A DNA stretch of 64,000 nucleotides, taken from contig NZ_JBISBV010000001.1 of assembly GCF_046592965.1 (NCBI RefSeq), positions 1 to 64,000 on the forward strand, in the 5' to 3' direction. The notes under the pieces were generated by a model, which saw nothing but the letters and a program-made list of their open reading frames with translations, was not told the DNA's origin and did no database searches. A program made the translations under genes and the position numbers. The stretch comes from Marivita sp046592965 (lineage in GTDB: Bacteria > Pseudomonadota > Alphaproteobacteria > Rhodobacterales > Rhodobacteraceae). The stretch's first letter is position 1. Every line of letters starts with the position of its first letter. Positions 25,283-33,641 of this stretch are shown here, piece by piece.

Positions 25283-26473
25283 TCACGCGGTCGTGGCGTA
25301 GCCAGCGGCGTGACGCCCAGCCCAAAGCCCGGTCGCCAGACACGCGTTCAAGAGATACCCTCCGGTCGGCGCATCCCAATCGAGCATCTCGCCGGCGCAG
25401 AACGTGCCGGGCCGATCGCGCAGCATTAGTCCTTTGTCCAAGATATCAAACGGCACCCCGCCGGCAGTCGAGATTGCCTCGTCCATCGGTCGCAGACCGG
25501 CGCGATGGATCGGCAGAGCTTTCAGCCCGCGCGCAAGGTCCGAGAATGGGAACGGCGTCGGCTTGGCAAATTCATTCCACAGCGCGATCTTGACGGGTGA
25601 CAGGCGCAACGTGTTGCGCAAAGTCTTTGCGAGACCTTTCTTGAGCGTGGCCGGAAGGCGGCTCTGCACCTCCTCCACCGACAAATCGGGCAATAGATCG
25701 ACGAACAGACGCGCGCCTTTAGAGCGAAGGGCGGGCGCAAGGCCATAGATACCGCCGCCTTCCAGCCCTTTCTCAGACAGGATCGCTTCGCCGCGCGAGG
25801 TCAATGACCCGGCGCGCCACTCAACCGCCTTGATCGGACTTCCGAAATGGTCGGTCATGTGCTCGGTCCAATGGACTTTCAGTCCAACATTGGATCGCTG
25901 AAAGTCCGCAACCTTGTGACCCTTGGCTGCAAAGTAGTCGGCCCATTTTCCGTCCGACCCCAGACGCGCCCAACTTGCGCCTCCCATTGCAAATACCGTC
26001 ACGCGCGGCGTCAGTATGCGTGTGCCGTCGGGCGTGTCGAATGTCAGAGCAGTCTCGTCCCACCCGCTCCATCGCCACCGGGCGTGACGCGTCAGGCCAG
26101 CACGATCCAACCGTGCCAACCACGCGCGCAGAAGCGGAGAGGCTTTCATTGCCGTGGGAAACAGGCGGCCCGTCGATCCGGTGAAAGTGGATTGGCCCAG
26201 CGCCTCGGCCCATGCCTGAACGTCGGGCGGACCAAACGCCTCCAAAGCGGCGCGCAAGGTCGGATGCGCCGGACCGTCAATGCTGTAAGCGGACAGAAAC
26301 TGCTCGAACGACTCTAGCTTGGTCAGGTTCAACCCCGACTTTCCCGCCATGAGAAACTTGCGTCCGAAAGATGGCTTGGCGTCAACCAAGGTGACATCGC
26401 GTCCCGCATCCAGCAATGCCTCGGCGGCCATCAATCCGGCGGGGCCGCCACCGACCACCAGCGCGTCGGTCAT
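25283..26473 (-). CDS. TIGR03862/HI0933-like flavoprotein
   Basis: A 396-residue FAD-dependent protein. The FAD motif is LVVGGGPAGLMAAEAL near the start, followed by KFLMAGKSGLNLTK, and ends in FCAGEMLDWDAPTGGYLLNACLATG. These fit the HI0933-like family, subgroup TIGR03862, often annotated BaiN-like. No reaction is established for this subgroup. The stop of the next operon gene does not overlap; the downstream neighbour on this strand is FadH-like after 64 bases. A 1-base gap separates it from the small coiled-coil gene upstream, so these are probably one transcript. Confidence 0.85.
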   Translation of the reverse strand: MTDALVVGGGPAGLMAAEALLDAGRDVTLVDAKPSFGRKFLMAGKSGLNLTKLESFEQFLSAYSIDGPAHPTLRAALEAFGPPDVQAWAEALGQSTFTGSTGRLFPTAMKASPLLRAWLARLDRAGLTRHARWRWSGWDETALTFDTPDGTRILTPRVTVFAMGGASWARLGSDGKWADYFAAKGHKVADFQRSNVGLKVHWTEHMTDHFGSPIKAVEWRAGSLTSRGEAILSEKGLEGGGIYGLAPALRSKGARLFVDLLPDLSVEEVQSRLPATLKKGLAKTLRNTLRLSPVKIALWNEFAKPTPFPFSDLARGLKALPIHRAGLRPMDEAISTAGGVPFDILDKGLMLRDRPGTFCAGEMLDWDAPTGGYLLNACLATGLWAGRHAAGYATTA

Positions 26474-26474
26474 G

Positions 26475-26801
26475 TCAGCCTGCGCTCATCCGCTCGACAT
26501 AGGCGCGCATTTCCTCGGCTTCGTGACGGGCATCGCGCAAGCCTTCCATCGCCGCGGAGAGTTCGGCTTCGGTTTGGGCCAACTGGTTCGTCAACTCCGC
26601 CTCGCGCTGCTGAAGATAGGTGATCGCCTGATCGCGGGTCTCTTCGGCCTCGTGCAAATCCTGGCTCATCCGCTCAAGCTGATCCATGTCGGCCTGACTG
26701 ACACGGGTAAAGCGATGGACAAGCCAATTGGCGAACCAGCCAAGGCAAAACGCGACAAAGAGAATGATCGCGGTGGTGATGACAAACTCAGTTCTGTTCA
26801 T
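26475..26801 (-). CDS. Small membrane-anchored coiled-coil protein
   Basis: A 108-residue protein with one N-terminal transmembrane helix (about 6-26, FVITTAIILFVAFCLGWFANW) followed by a charged coiled coil from about 35 to 105. The topology suggests a membrane anchor with a cytoplasmic or periplasmic rod. ATG 26801 (MNRTEF) follows AAGGAACC and overlaps the end of the upstream OmpA-family gene by 14 bases, suggesting coupled translation. No known family was recognised. A structural role together with the OmpA-like protein is an inference from the overlap. Confidence 0.7.
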   Translation of the reverse strand: MNRTEFVITTAIILFVAFCLGWFANWLVHRFTRVSQADMDQLERMSQDLHEAEETRDQAITYLQQREAELTNQLAQTEAELSAAMEGLRDARHEAEEMRAYVERMSAG

Positions 26802-28704
26802 CGCTGGTTCCTTCTGCGCCGTCGTCCCCGGCTGTTTCGTCGGTTGGCGCGGATTGTTCAATGCTTTCCAGAGTCGTTTCCGTCTCTTCTACGGGTTCCG
26901 GGCGTTTTAGCTTGAATTCGATCCGGCGATTTGCCTCTCGCCCTTCTTCGGTGTCGTTCGAGGCAATGGGCTGCTCTTCTCCATATCCACGCACTTCATA
27001 GCTCGATGTCAGAACGCGCCGTTGACGCAGCGCATTCACGACCGATTGTGCGCGCTCCTGGCTCAACTGCTGGTTCATCACCTCGCGCCCCTGACTGTCT
27101 GTATGGCCAGCGATGATCAGAGGAATGTCGCCGCAAAGGTTCAACAATTCAGCGATGTCGTCCATGATGTCGCGTGTGACCGTATCAAGCGTTGCCGATC
27201 CGGGCTCGAATGAGATCTTCCGATCGCCGATAATCTCGACGATTTGCGCCTCGCACTGCTCCGGCGTGGGAATGCCCAGCGACGGGTCGAGCTTTTCGAC
27301 ATAGGTCACGTCGATCTCATATTCTTCGGTATCGCCAATCTTTTCGGCCAGAAAGCCCGAGATTTCGGCGCTGGCATTCTGATTGCCGGTGTTGCCGATG
27401 ACAGACAGGCTATCCGGTGTGACGACGACAGCCCCGTTCGACAAACGTGACAGAGCTTCCAGGCCGGCCAGAACCCGGCTGGCCCAGGATGCCGGCAACG
27501 TCTCGTCAACACGCGCGGTGGTGCGCACGGTCGACGAGCCAAATGCAGCACGTGCGAAACTGTCGGCAGTCTGGCGCGAGATTTCGCTGTTGATCCGTCC
27601 GCGCAATTGCACCGCCCCTTCCGGGCTGCGGGTTGCAGTGAATTCGGGAACGCCTTGCCCGTCTTCCGCGGGCGGCTTGGGCAAGGTCGCCTTGACGACG
27701 AATACGCCCGGCAATCCGGTCTCCAGTTCTCCGACAACCCGGTCGAACAGGGATTGCTCGGTACCCTCCAGCGCGAAAAGCGTCACGTCGGCGTCGGCAA
27801 AGGTGATCGTGCCGCCGCCCAGTGCGTCAACCGCGCCGATGCCCATCGCCATGGCCTCGCCCCACCTGCTCGTGGGCGTCCCAAGACCAAGACGACAGTC
27901 GACCTTACCTTCAATTCCCGCCTCGGCAGCGGCTTTCAGGATGGTCGCGCGGTCGGCCTCGGTGGGGGCCGAACATGCATCGAACCGCGCGCCGTCGGCA
28001 TCCTTGATGAACCTCAGGGTAAACGGAGAGATGACCGGCCTCGGTGCGGTGATCTCAAGCGCCAGATGCAGGTCATCACCGGCGCGCCGAGCCAGGTCGG
28101 CCTCGATCTTGCGACGTGCATCCTCGTTTTCAGCAGTGCCCTTGATCGACACGCGCCCCGCTTCGACCGAGATTTTCGACCGCTCGAACACCGAAAGCAC
28201 CGTCACCGCGTAGTTCAAGGCGTCATCCCAGCCTTCGGGCACCGGGTAATCCGCGACCTCAAGCAGATCGGACAACGGTGCGCCGCGTACCGCGCGCTCG
28301 ATGTCCGCAATCAATTGGTCGCGGTCCGTATCGGCAGGCAGCAGCCCGATGAGGGATACACCGCTATCATTGCGCAACATCTCGATCGAGAACCGCGGCG
28401 CAGCGATGCCGTCACCATCCTCGATGTCGATCTGATCGATCACCCGCGCCGAATCGACGACTCGCCCGGCCGCGCTGAGCGCCTGAAATCGCGCCGCCTC
28501 GGTGGGCGCGGTTCCGATCAGGAACACCTGCAACCCCACGGTATCAACATCGGCCCAGGTCAGCGCGTCGCGGTCAAGTTCCGTGCGCACCGACCGCTCG
28601 GAGTTGTCCTCGATCACACCTACCGAGAACCACGCCGTTCCCAGGCTCAGCAGGGCCGCAGCCGCAAACGTGCATACGAGGATGAAAACAGAGGACAGTC
28701 GCAT
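26788..28704 (-). CDS. OmpA-family envelope protein with repeated BON-like region
   Basis: A 638-residue envelope protein. An N-terminal hydrophobic segment (about 5-30) may be a membrane anchor or signal peptide. The long middle part (30-470) looks like repeated BON-type modules (for example the segments around VSIKGTAENEDARRKIEADL and VQLRGRINSEISRQTADSF). The C-terminal OmpA domain (about 490-600) has the peptidoglycan-binding signature AGHTDSQGREVMNQQLSQERA and REANRRIEFKL. A final acidic tail follows. It probably links the envelope to peptidoglycan. It lies upstream of the small coiled-coil gene. Confidence 0.85.
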   Translation of the reverse strand: MRLSSVFILVCTFAAAALLSLGTAWFSVGVIEDNSERSVRTELDRDALTWADVDTVGLQVFLIGTAPTEAARFQALSAAGRVVDSARVIDQIDIEDGDGIAAPRFSIEMLRNDSGVSLIGLLPADTDRDQLIADIERAVRGAPLSDLLEVADYPVPEGWDDALNYAVTVLSVFERSKISVEAGRVSIKGTAENEDARRKIEADLARRAGDDLHLALEITAPRPVISPFTLRFIKDADGARFDACSAPTEADRATILKAAAEAGIEGKVDCRLGLGTPTSRWGEAMAMGIGAVDALGGGTITFADADVTLFALEGTEQSLFDRVVGELETGLPGVFVVKATLPKPPAEDGQGVPEFTATRSPEGAVQLRGRINSEISRQTADSFARAAFGSSTVRTTARVDETLPASWASRVLAGLEALSRLSNGAVVVTPDSLSVIGNTGNQNASAEISGFLAEKIGDTEEYEIDVTYVEKLDPSLGIPTPEQCEAQIVEIIGDRKISFEPGSATLDTVTRDIMDDIAELLNLCGDIPLIIAGHTDSQGREVMNQQLSQERAQSVVNALRQRRVLTSSYEVRGYGEEQPIASNDTEEGREANRRIEFKLKRPEPVEETETTLESIEQSAPTDETAGDDGAEGTSDEQN

Positions 28705-28763
28705 CAGCGTTCCGCGTCAGATGAAGGTGGATCAGCGATACGCCGCAGCGCGCCGGAGTGCAA

Positions 28764-29729
28764 TCATGCCAGAACCGCGATGGCAAAAAACAGCACGGGC
28801 AACAGACCCGCATTTCGATTGGATCTGAACAGTTCCAACAGCCTGTCATTGTCGTCCAGCTTGAGCCGCCGCAATTGCCACATCATGTGCCAGCCCATCG
28901 CCCACGGCCCGCCCAGCGCAATGACCAGCACTAAGATTTCACCGCGCGGCGCAGCAAGCACGATGGCATAGCCCATCAGCGCTACGGTCAGTACCATGAA
29001 CCATGCCAGATATTTCGGCGTCCGATCCTCAAACAGCCGGGCTGTCGATTTCACCCCGATCAATGCATCGTCTTCCTTATCCTGATGCGCATAGATCGTG
29101 TCGTAGAACAGCGTCCAGGCCATGCCGGCGAAATAGAGACACACCGCAGGCCACTCCAGCCGCCCGGTATGTGCCGTCCATCCGAGCAACGCGCCCCAGT
29201 TGAAAGCGATGCCGAGGAAGATTTGCGGCCACCATGTGAACCGCTTGGCGAACGGGTACACCGCCACCGGCACGAGCGCGATGATGCCCAGAATGATCGC
29301 CTGCACCGGGAAGGTGATCAGTATGACAAGCGCCGCAAGTGACTGCACGATGGCCCAGAGCAACGCCTGTTTCGCGCTGACCTGCCCCGACGGGATCGGC
29401 CGCGAGGCGGTGCGTGCCACCGAGCCGTCGATATCGCGGTCGGTGATGTCGTTCCACGTACACCCGGCGCCGCGCATCAGAAACGCGCCGATTCCGCAGC
29501 CTGCGATGATCCACAGGTCGAACAGACGCATTTGCCCACTCTGCACCATCGCCAACAGAACGCCCCAGACGCATGGCAGATAAAGCAACCAAGTGCCAAT
29601 GGGCCGGTCCGCACGGCTGAGCCGCAGATAGGGCCGTGCCCAACCCGGTGCCCGGCGATCCACCCAATTGCCGGTCACGGCATCGGCGACCTGACCGCTC
29701 TGGTCTGGTGTTGTCTGCGGGCCGGACAT
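28764..29729 (-). CDS. ubiA: 4-hydroxybenzoate polyprenyltransferase
   Basis: A 321-residue integral membrane enzyme of ubiquinone synthesis that attaches the polyprenyl chain to 4-hydroxybenzoate. The first Asp-rich motif is NDITDRDIDGSVARTASRP and the second is DTIYAHQDKEDD; about 8-9 hydrophobic helices are visible. ATG 29729 (MSGPQTTPD) follows GGAGCAACAC. The divergent rsmE start is only 12 bases away, so each gene's promoter must lie inside the other gene or be shared. A longer upstream frame is antisense to rsmE and rejected. Confidence 0.94.
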   Translation of the reverse strand: MSGPQTTPDQSGQVADAVTGNWVDRRAPGWARPYLRLSRADRPIGTWLLYLPCVWGVLLAMVQSGQMRLFDLWIIAGCGIGAFLMRGAGCTWNDITDRDIDGSVARTASRPIPSGQVSAKQALLWAIVQSLAALVILITFPVQAIILGIIALVPVAVYPFAKRFTWWPQIFLGIAFNWGALLGWTAHTGRLEWPAVCLYFAGMAWTLFYDTIYAHQDKEDDALIGVKSTARLFEDRTPKYLAWFMVLTVALMGYAIVLAAPRGEILVLVIALGGPWAMGWHMMWQLRRLKLDDNDRLLELFRSNRNAGLLPVLFFAIAVLA

Positions 29730-29741
29730 ATGTGTTGCTCC

Positions 29742-30458
29742 ATGAACGCGAAAATCCGGCTTTTTGTAGAGCAGCCTCTCGGGGCGGCACAACCCGTCCC
29801 TCTGACGCGGGAGCAGGCGCATTACCTCTTTGGTGTCATGCGGCTTGAAACCGGCGCGCGCGTCGCGTTGTTCAATGGTCGCGATGGGGAGTGGCAAGCT
29901 GAGGTGGCCGAGGCCGGGAAGCGGCGCGGCATTTTGATCTGCCTCGAACAAAGTCAACCACAGAGCGAGCCACCGGACCTCTGGCTGCTGTTCGCCCCGA
30001 TCAAGAAGGCACGCACGGATTTCATCGTCGAAAAGGCAGTCGAGCTGGGTGTGCGGCGCATTCTTCCGGTCCAGACCGCTCACACCAATTCCGACCGTAT
30101 CCGGCGCGACCGGCTGCAAGCTCATGCCATCGAGGCGGCGGAGCAATGCGGCGCAACCTTCGTGCCTGAAGTGGCAGAGCTTGACCGGCTCGATAAGGTA
30201 CTGGACGGTTGGCGCAGTCGCAATCTGGCGTTTTGCGATGAGACCCTTGCCGGTGCTTCACACGGCTTTGCGACGAAACCCGAACCGTGGGCGATTCTGA
30301 TTGGTCCCGAGGGCGGATTTTCCGAGTCAGAGCGCACTCGACTGCGCGCTGCCGACTACACCACCCCGATCAGCCTTGGTCCGCGGATTTTGCGTGCTGA
30401 CACTGCCGCCGTCGCGGCTATCACGCTGTGGCAGAGTTCTCTTGGAGACTGGAAATGA
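29742..30458 (+). CDS. rsmE: 16S rRNA (uracil-1498-N3)-methyltransferase
   Basis: A 238-residue SPOUT-class methyltransferase that modifies U1498 of 16S rRNA. An N-terminal PUA-like part (1-70) contains LTREQAHYLFGVMRL. The SPOUT knot region contains KKARTDFIVEKAVELGVRRI, the GPEGGFSESE loop, and SLGPRILRADTAAVAA at the C-terminus, all standard. ATG 29742 (MNAKIRLFVE) matches homologues; an ATG four codons upstream is possible. No strong ribosome binding site is visible in the 12-base gap to ubiA. Confidence 0.94.
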   Translation: MNAKIRLFVEQPLGAAQPVPLTREQAHYLFGVMRLETGARVALFNGRDGEWQAEVAEAGKRRGILICLEQSQPQSEPPDLWLLFAPIKKARTDFIVEKAVELGVRRILPVQTAHTNSDRIRRDRLQAHAIEAAEQCGATFVPEVAELDRLDKVLDGWRSRNLAFCDETLAGASHGFATKPEPWAILIGPEGGFSESERTRLRAADYTTPISLGPRILRADTAAVAAITLWQSSLGDWK

Positions 30459-30503
30459 GGGGGATGTCCGGTTGTCTCGCAGCTTTGAACTAAGGGCAGA
30501 TTG

Positions 30504-31043
30504 ATGGCCTCTCCCGGCTTCATCCGACCCGGTGCGCGCGCGCACTTGAACCGTTGGCGCGAAGCCCTGATCGGTGCGGGCATCATGGTCCTGGGCATCT
30601 ATTGGAGCTTTTTCACCGATCCTGGCCTGCTGACATGGGTCGGATACGTCACTTTGGCCATCGGTGCGTTGCTGATCCTTGCAGGATTGCAAAAAGGGTG
30701 GTTCCGGCATGGTGGCGGCGGGCCCGGTGTGGTGCAGATCATAGAACGGCGCATCGGCTATTTCGGCCCGCTTGACGGCGGACTGGTCGACCTCGATGCG
30801 CTCACCTCGCTCAGCTACGATCCGACTCATCACCCCGCCCATTGGGTGTTGACCCACGATGCTGGCCCAGCGCTTCACATTCCCGTCAATGCCGAGGGTG
30901 CGGATGCTTTGTTTGAAGCTTTTGCCAGCCTTCCGGGGTTGCGACCTGGCCGTCTGGCATCGGTATCGCAACAGGAGGGCACGCAACCGATTGCGCTTTG
31001 GCGCAAGGCAGAGCTTCAAAATCGCATCACCCGGCTGCATTGA
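30504..31043 (+). CDS. Membrane protein of unknown function
   Basis: A 179-residue protein. Two hydrophobic helices (about 20-40 and 43-63) are followed by a soluble C-terminal part of about 115 residues with GGGPGVVQIIERRIGYFGP and HIPVNAEGADALFEAFASL. The layout, helices then a PH-like soluble part, is seen in conserved proteins of this bacterial group, but I do not recognise a named family. TAAGGGCAGA precedes ATG 30504. It sits between rsmE and gshA on the same strand, 45 and 63 bases from them. Confidence 0.75.
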   Translation: MASPGFIRPGARAHLNRWREALIGAGIMVLGIYWSFFTDPGLLTWVGYVTLAIGALLILAGLQKGWFRHGGGGPGVVQIIERRIGYFGPLDGGLVDLDALTSLSYDPTHHPAHWVLTHDAGPALHIPVNAEGADALFEAFASLPGLRPGRLASVSQQEGTQPIALWRKAELQNRITRLH

Positions 31044-31106
31044 CAGCCCGTCGAAATCAGCCCAAGGCTGATCAAACCTGACGAGCAGCATGACCGGAGA
31101 CACGCC

Positions 31107-32477
31107 ATGTCCATCCCACAATCCGGCGGCGGGCCGATTGAACACCACGACCAGCTTGCGCAATATCTGGCGGACGGATGCAAGCCCAAGCAGGACTGGC
31201 GCATCGGCACCGAACACGAAAAATTCGGCTATTGCAAAGACACTCTCGCCCCCCTGCCCTATGAAGGCGACCGTTCGATCCTCGCCGTTCTGAGCGGTTT
31301 GCGCGACCGTCATGGCTGGTCGCCGGTGATGGAAGGCGTGCATCTCATCGGACTTGAGAAAGCGGGCGCGAACATATCCCTTGAACCCGGTGGACAGTTG
31401 GAACTTTCCGGCGCGCCGCTCGAAACGATCCATCAGACCTGCGACGAGGTGAACAACCATCTGGCCGACGTCAAGGCGATCTCGGACGAGATCGGCGTCG
31501 GATTCATCGGCCTTGGTGCGGCTCCGATCTGGACACATGAAGATATGCCGCTGATGCCCAAGGGCCGCTATGCGTTGATGGATCAGTACATGCAAAAGGT
31601 CGGCACCGCAGGCCAGACGATGATGCGGCGCACCTGTACGGTGCAGGTCAATCTCGATTTCGAGTCAGAGGCCGACATGGTGCAGAAGATGCGCGTGGCT
31701 CTGGCGTTGCAGCCTGTCGCAACCGCGCTGTTTGCGACGTCGCCATTCTTCGAAAACAAGGTAAACGGCCACAAAAGCTGGCGCAGCCGCGTCTGGCGGC
31801 ATCTTGACGCCGATCGCACCGGCATGTTGCCATTTGTATTCGATGAAGGGTTCGGCTTTGAGGCATGGGTGCAATACGCGCTCGATGTGCCGATGTACTT
31901 TGTCTATCGCGACGGCGAATATATCGACGCTCTGGGCCAATCGTTTCGCGATTTCCTAAAAGGTGAACTACCGGCGCTGCCGGGCGAGACACCCACCCTG
32001 TCCGACTGGGCCGATCACCTCACCACCATCTTTCCCGAAGCACGGATCAAGAAATTTATCGAGATGCGCGGTGCCGATGGTGGCCCGTGGCGCAGACTGT
32101 GCGCGCTGCCGGCGTTCTGGGTTGGATTGACCTATGACCAAAACGCTCTCGACGCGGCCTGGGATCTGGTCAAGGGCTGGGACGCAGAAACCCGAGAAGC
32201 TCTGCGCGTTGCCGCGTCGGTCGACGGGTTGCAGGCCGAAGTCAACGGCATCAAAATGCATGACCTTGCCCGCGAAGTTCTGGACATCGCGCATGCCGGC
32301 CTGCGCGCGCGTGCCCGACCCGGAGCCGGTGGTCTGGTTCCTGACGAAACGCACTTTCTCAACGCGCTCAAGGAGAGCGTCGAAAGCGGTCAAACGCTGG
32401 CTGACGAATTTCTTGAAAAGTACCACGGCGAATGGAATGGCGATCTGACCCGGATCTACGGCGAATACAGCTATTAA
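31107..32477 (+). CDS. gshA: Glutamate-cysteine ligase (plant/alphaproteobacterial type)
   Basis: A 456-residue ATP-dependent enzyme making gamma-glutamylcysteine, the first step of glutathione synthesis. It belongs to the GCS2/plant-like class found in alphaproteobacteria: WRIGTEHEKFGYC near residue 31, LEPGGQLELSGAP near 92, QMMRRTCTVQVNLDF-like segment near 172, and IEMRGADGGPWRRLCALPAFW near 320. Size is right for this class. It is followed by an AT-richer gap holding a 13-bp inverted repeat. Confidence 0.95.
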   Translation: MSIPQSGGGPIEHHDQLAQYLADGCKPKQDWRIGTEHEKFGYCKDTLAPLPYEGDRSILAVLSGLRDRHGWSPVMEGVHLIGLEKAGANISLEPGGQLELSGAPLETIHQTCDEVNNHLADVKAISDEIGVGFIGLGAAPIWTHEDMPLMPKGRYALMDQYMQKVGTAGQTMMRRTCTVQVNLDFESEADMVQKMRVALALQPVATALFATSPFFENKVNGHKSWRSRVWRHLDADRTGMLPFVFDEGFGFEAWVQYALDVPMYFVYRDGEYIDALGQSFRDFLKGELPALPGETPTLSDWADHLTTIFPEARIKKFIEMRGADGGPWRRLCALPAFWVGLTYDQNALDAAWDLVKGWDAETREALRVAASVDGLQAEVNGIKMHDLAREVLDIAHAGLRARARPGAGGLVPDETHFLNALKESVESGQTLADEFLEKYHGEWNGDLTRIYGEYSY

Positions 32478-32792
32478 CTGCTCTGGCGCTCGCCGGTTTC
32501 ACCCGCGTATGACGCGAAGCGAGGTCTGCTTGAGCTTTGAATTTTGAAAGTGAAATAACCTCGACGTCGTACACTGGTGGGGGCTATTGTTGGCACGACG
32601 TCGAGGTGAAGCTATTGCAGCTACCCTTTTCTTATGTCGCCCAACAACGTTCAAAGTTCGGAGCGAATAAGGCTATTCTGGGTCATTGGGGGCGTTGGCG
32701 TGAACAGAGTGCTGAAATCCGACCATATTACACACAAGCTTAAGATAATTCGACTTAATGTTTACATTTGAGCAAGCCGATTCGGACGTATC
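32478..32792. other. AT-richer intergenic island after gshA
   Basis: This 315-base gap separates convergent gshA and the RsbW-like gene. Its composition is AT-richer than the neighbouring genes. A 68-codon open frame (32537-32743) starts inside it but has no recognised similarity and no clear ribosome binding site, so it is not called. The 13-bp inverted repeat at 32558-32607 is the only strong structure. Confidence 0.5.
32558..32607. repeat. 13-bp perfect inverted repeat with embedded CGACGTCG palindromes
   Basis: ACCTCGACGTCGT (32558-32570) and ACGACGTCGAGGT (32595-32607) are exact reverse complements around a 24-base spacer. Each arm contains the 8-bp palindrome CGACGTCG, with centres 34 bp apart, so it may also be read as a pair of operator-like sites. 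Confidence 0.75.
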
Positions 32793-33233
32793 TCAGTCGC
32801 AGAGATACAGCGTCAGGCAGTTGCGATCACCGTGCCGAACATAGCGCAGCTCGGTCACTAACGTTCGGATCAGGAACCAGCCATAACCGCCCTCGCAAAG
32901 GTCGCGCGGATCAGGCGCGACACCTTCCGGCAATGTCGAGAGGGGGAGACCCCAATCGTTCACCTCGATGGTCACCCCGTTGTCATGTCCTGCCACCCGA
33001 ACGGCGATCGCGCCGCCTTGCATATCGCGATACCCGTGCTCGATCACGTTATTCAGAGCTTCTGCCAGAGCGATGTGGACGGTGTCACACAGAGCGCCAT
33101 ACCCGCATTTCTCTAAAGCGTGCAAAACCCGCGACAATAGCTCTGGCGTAATTATATCCAACGCCGGCCAGCATAGCGCCAGGACGGTTTGCCCGTGTGC
33201 AAGAGTGGTCAGGTCAGCTTCGGTCTTTGACAC
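32793..33233 (-). CDS. RsbW-like anti-sigma serine kinase (HATPase_c_2)
   Basis: A 146-residue GHKL-type ATP-binding protein. The N-box is in HIALAEALNNVIEHGYRD (about 52-69), the G1-like box in IEVNDWGLPL, and a G2-like GGYGWFLIRTL. It should bind or phosphorylate an STAS anti-anti-sigma partner. The gene overlaps the end of the STAS gene upstream by 20 bases, so the two are a pair. No sigma factor or PP2C phosphatase gene is nearby, so the partners are elsewhere or the output is not a sigma factor. Confidence 0.88.
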   Translation of the reverse strand: MSKTEADLTTLAHGQTVLALCWPALDIITPELLSRVLHALEKCGYGALCDTVHIALAEALNNVIEHGYRDMQGGAIAVRVAGHDNGVTIEVNDWGLPLSTLPEGVAPDPRDLCEGGYGWFLIRTLVTELRYVRHGDRNCLTLYLCD

Positions 33234-33552
33234 CGGCGCGATCCGCTTCGTCGTGAATGGCGAAAATCGAATCCATCCGGGTCAGGCGAAAGACCTTTGC
33301 CACTATCGGCTGAAGCGCCGCGAGGTCCAGCGTCTGACCGGACCGCAATTGTTTCATCGACGCGACCACTGCGCCCAAGCCGCTTGAGTCGATGAATTCC
33401 ACCTGCGCCAAATCGAGAACGAAACGGCCGGTGCGCGCATGGGTGATCCGCCGCATCTCCTCTTTGAACTGGAGTGCAACAGGCGCATCGACGCGGGCGG
33501 CCTGAACCCTGATGATCGTGGCATCGGCGGTGGTATCAATCGTCAGTTCCAT
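33214..33552 (-). CDS. STAS-domain anti-sigma factor antagonist
   Basis: A 112-residue single STAS domain protein of the SpoIIAA/RsbV type. The phosphoacceptor loop is FIDSSGLGAVVA (about 53-64), with a serine in the usual place. FVLDLAQVEFID gives the central strand. In its unphosphorylated form it should capture the RsbW-like kinase encoded next. It is the first gene of the pair and faces away from the thiolase gene, with 89 bases between starts. Confidence 0.9.
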   Translation of the reverse strand: MELTIDTTADATIIRVQAARVDAPVALQFKEEMRRITHARTGRFVLDLAQVEFIDSSGLGAVVASMKQLRSGQTLDLAALQPIVAKVFRLTRMDSIFAIHDEADRAGVKDRS

Positions 33553-33641
33553 AAAGCCTCAAAAATTGTATGTCATGAAACCCTAGACGCCATTCCTTAC
33601 CATCCGGTATGCAGGACCATGGTTTTTCGGGAGGTCGAAAC

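Noticed and set aside
27607..28971. 454-codon frame opposite the OmpA/BON gene
   Set aside because: Antisense shadow of a gene with a clear OmpA domain.
32537..32743. 68-codon frame in the AT-richer island
   Set aside because: No ribosome binding site or recognised similarity, and it spans the 13-bp inverted repeat. Kept only as a note in the island entry.
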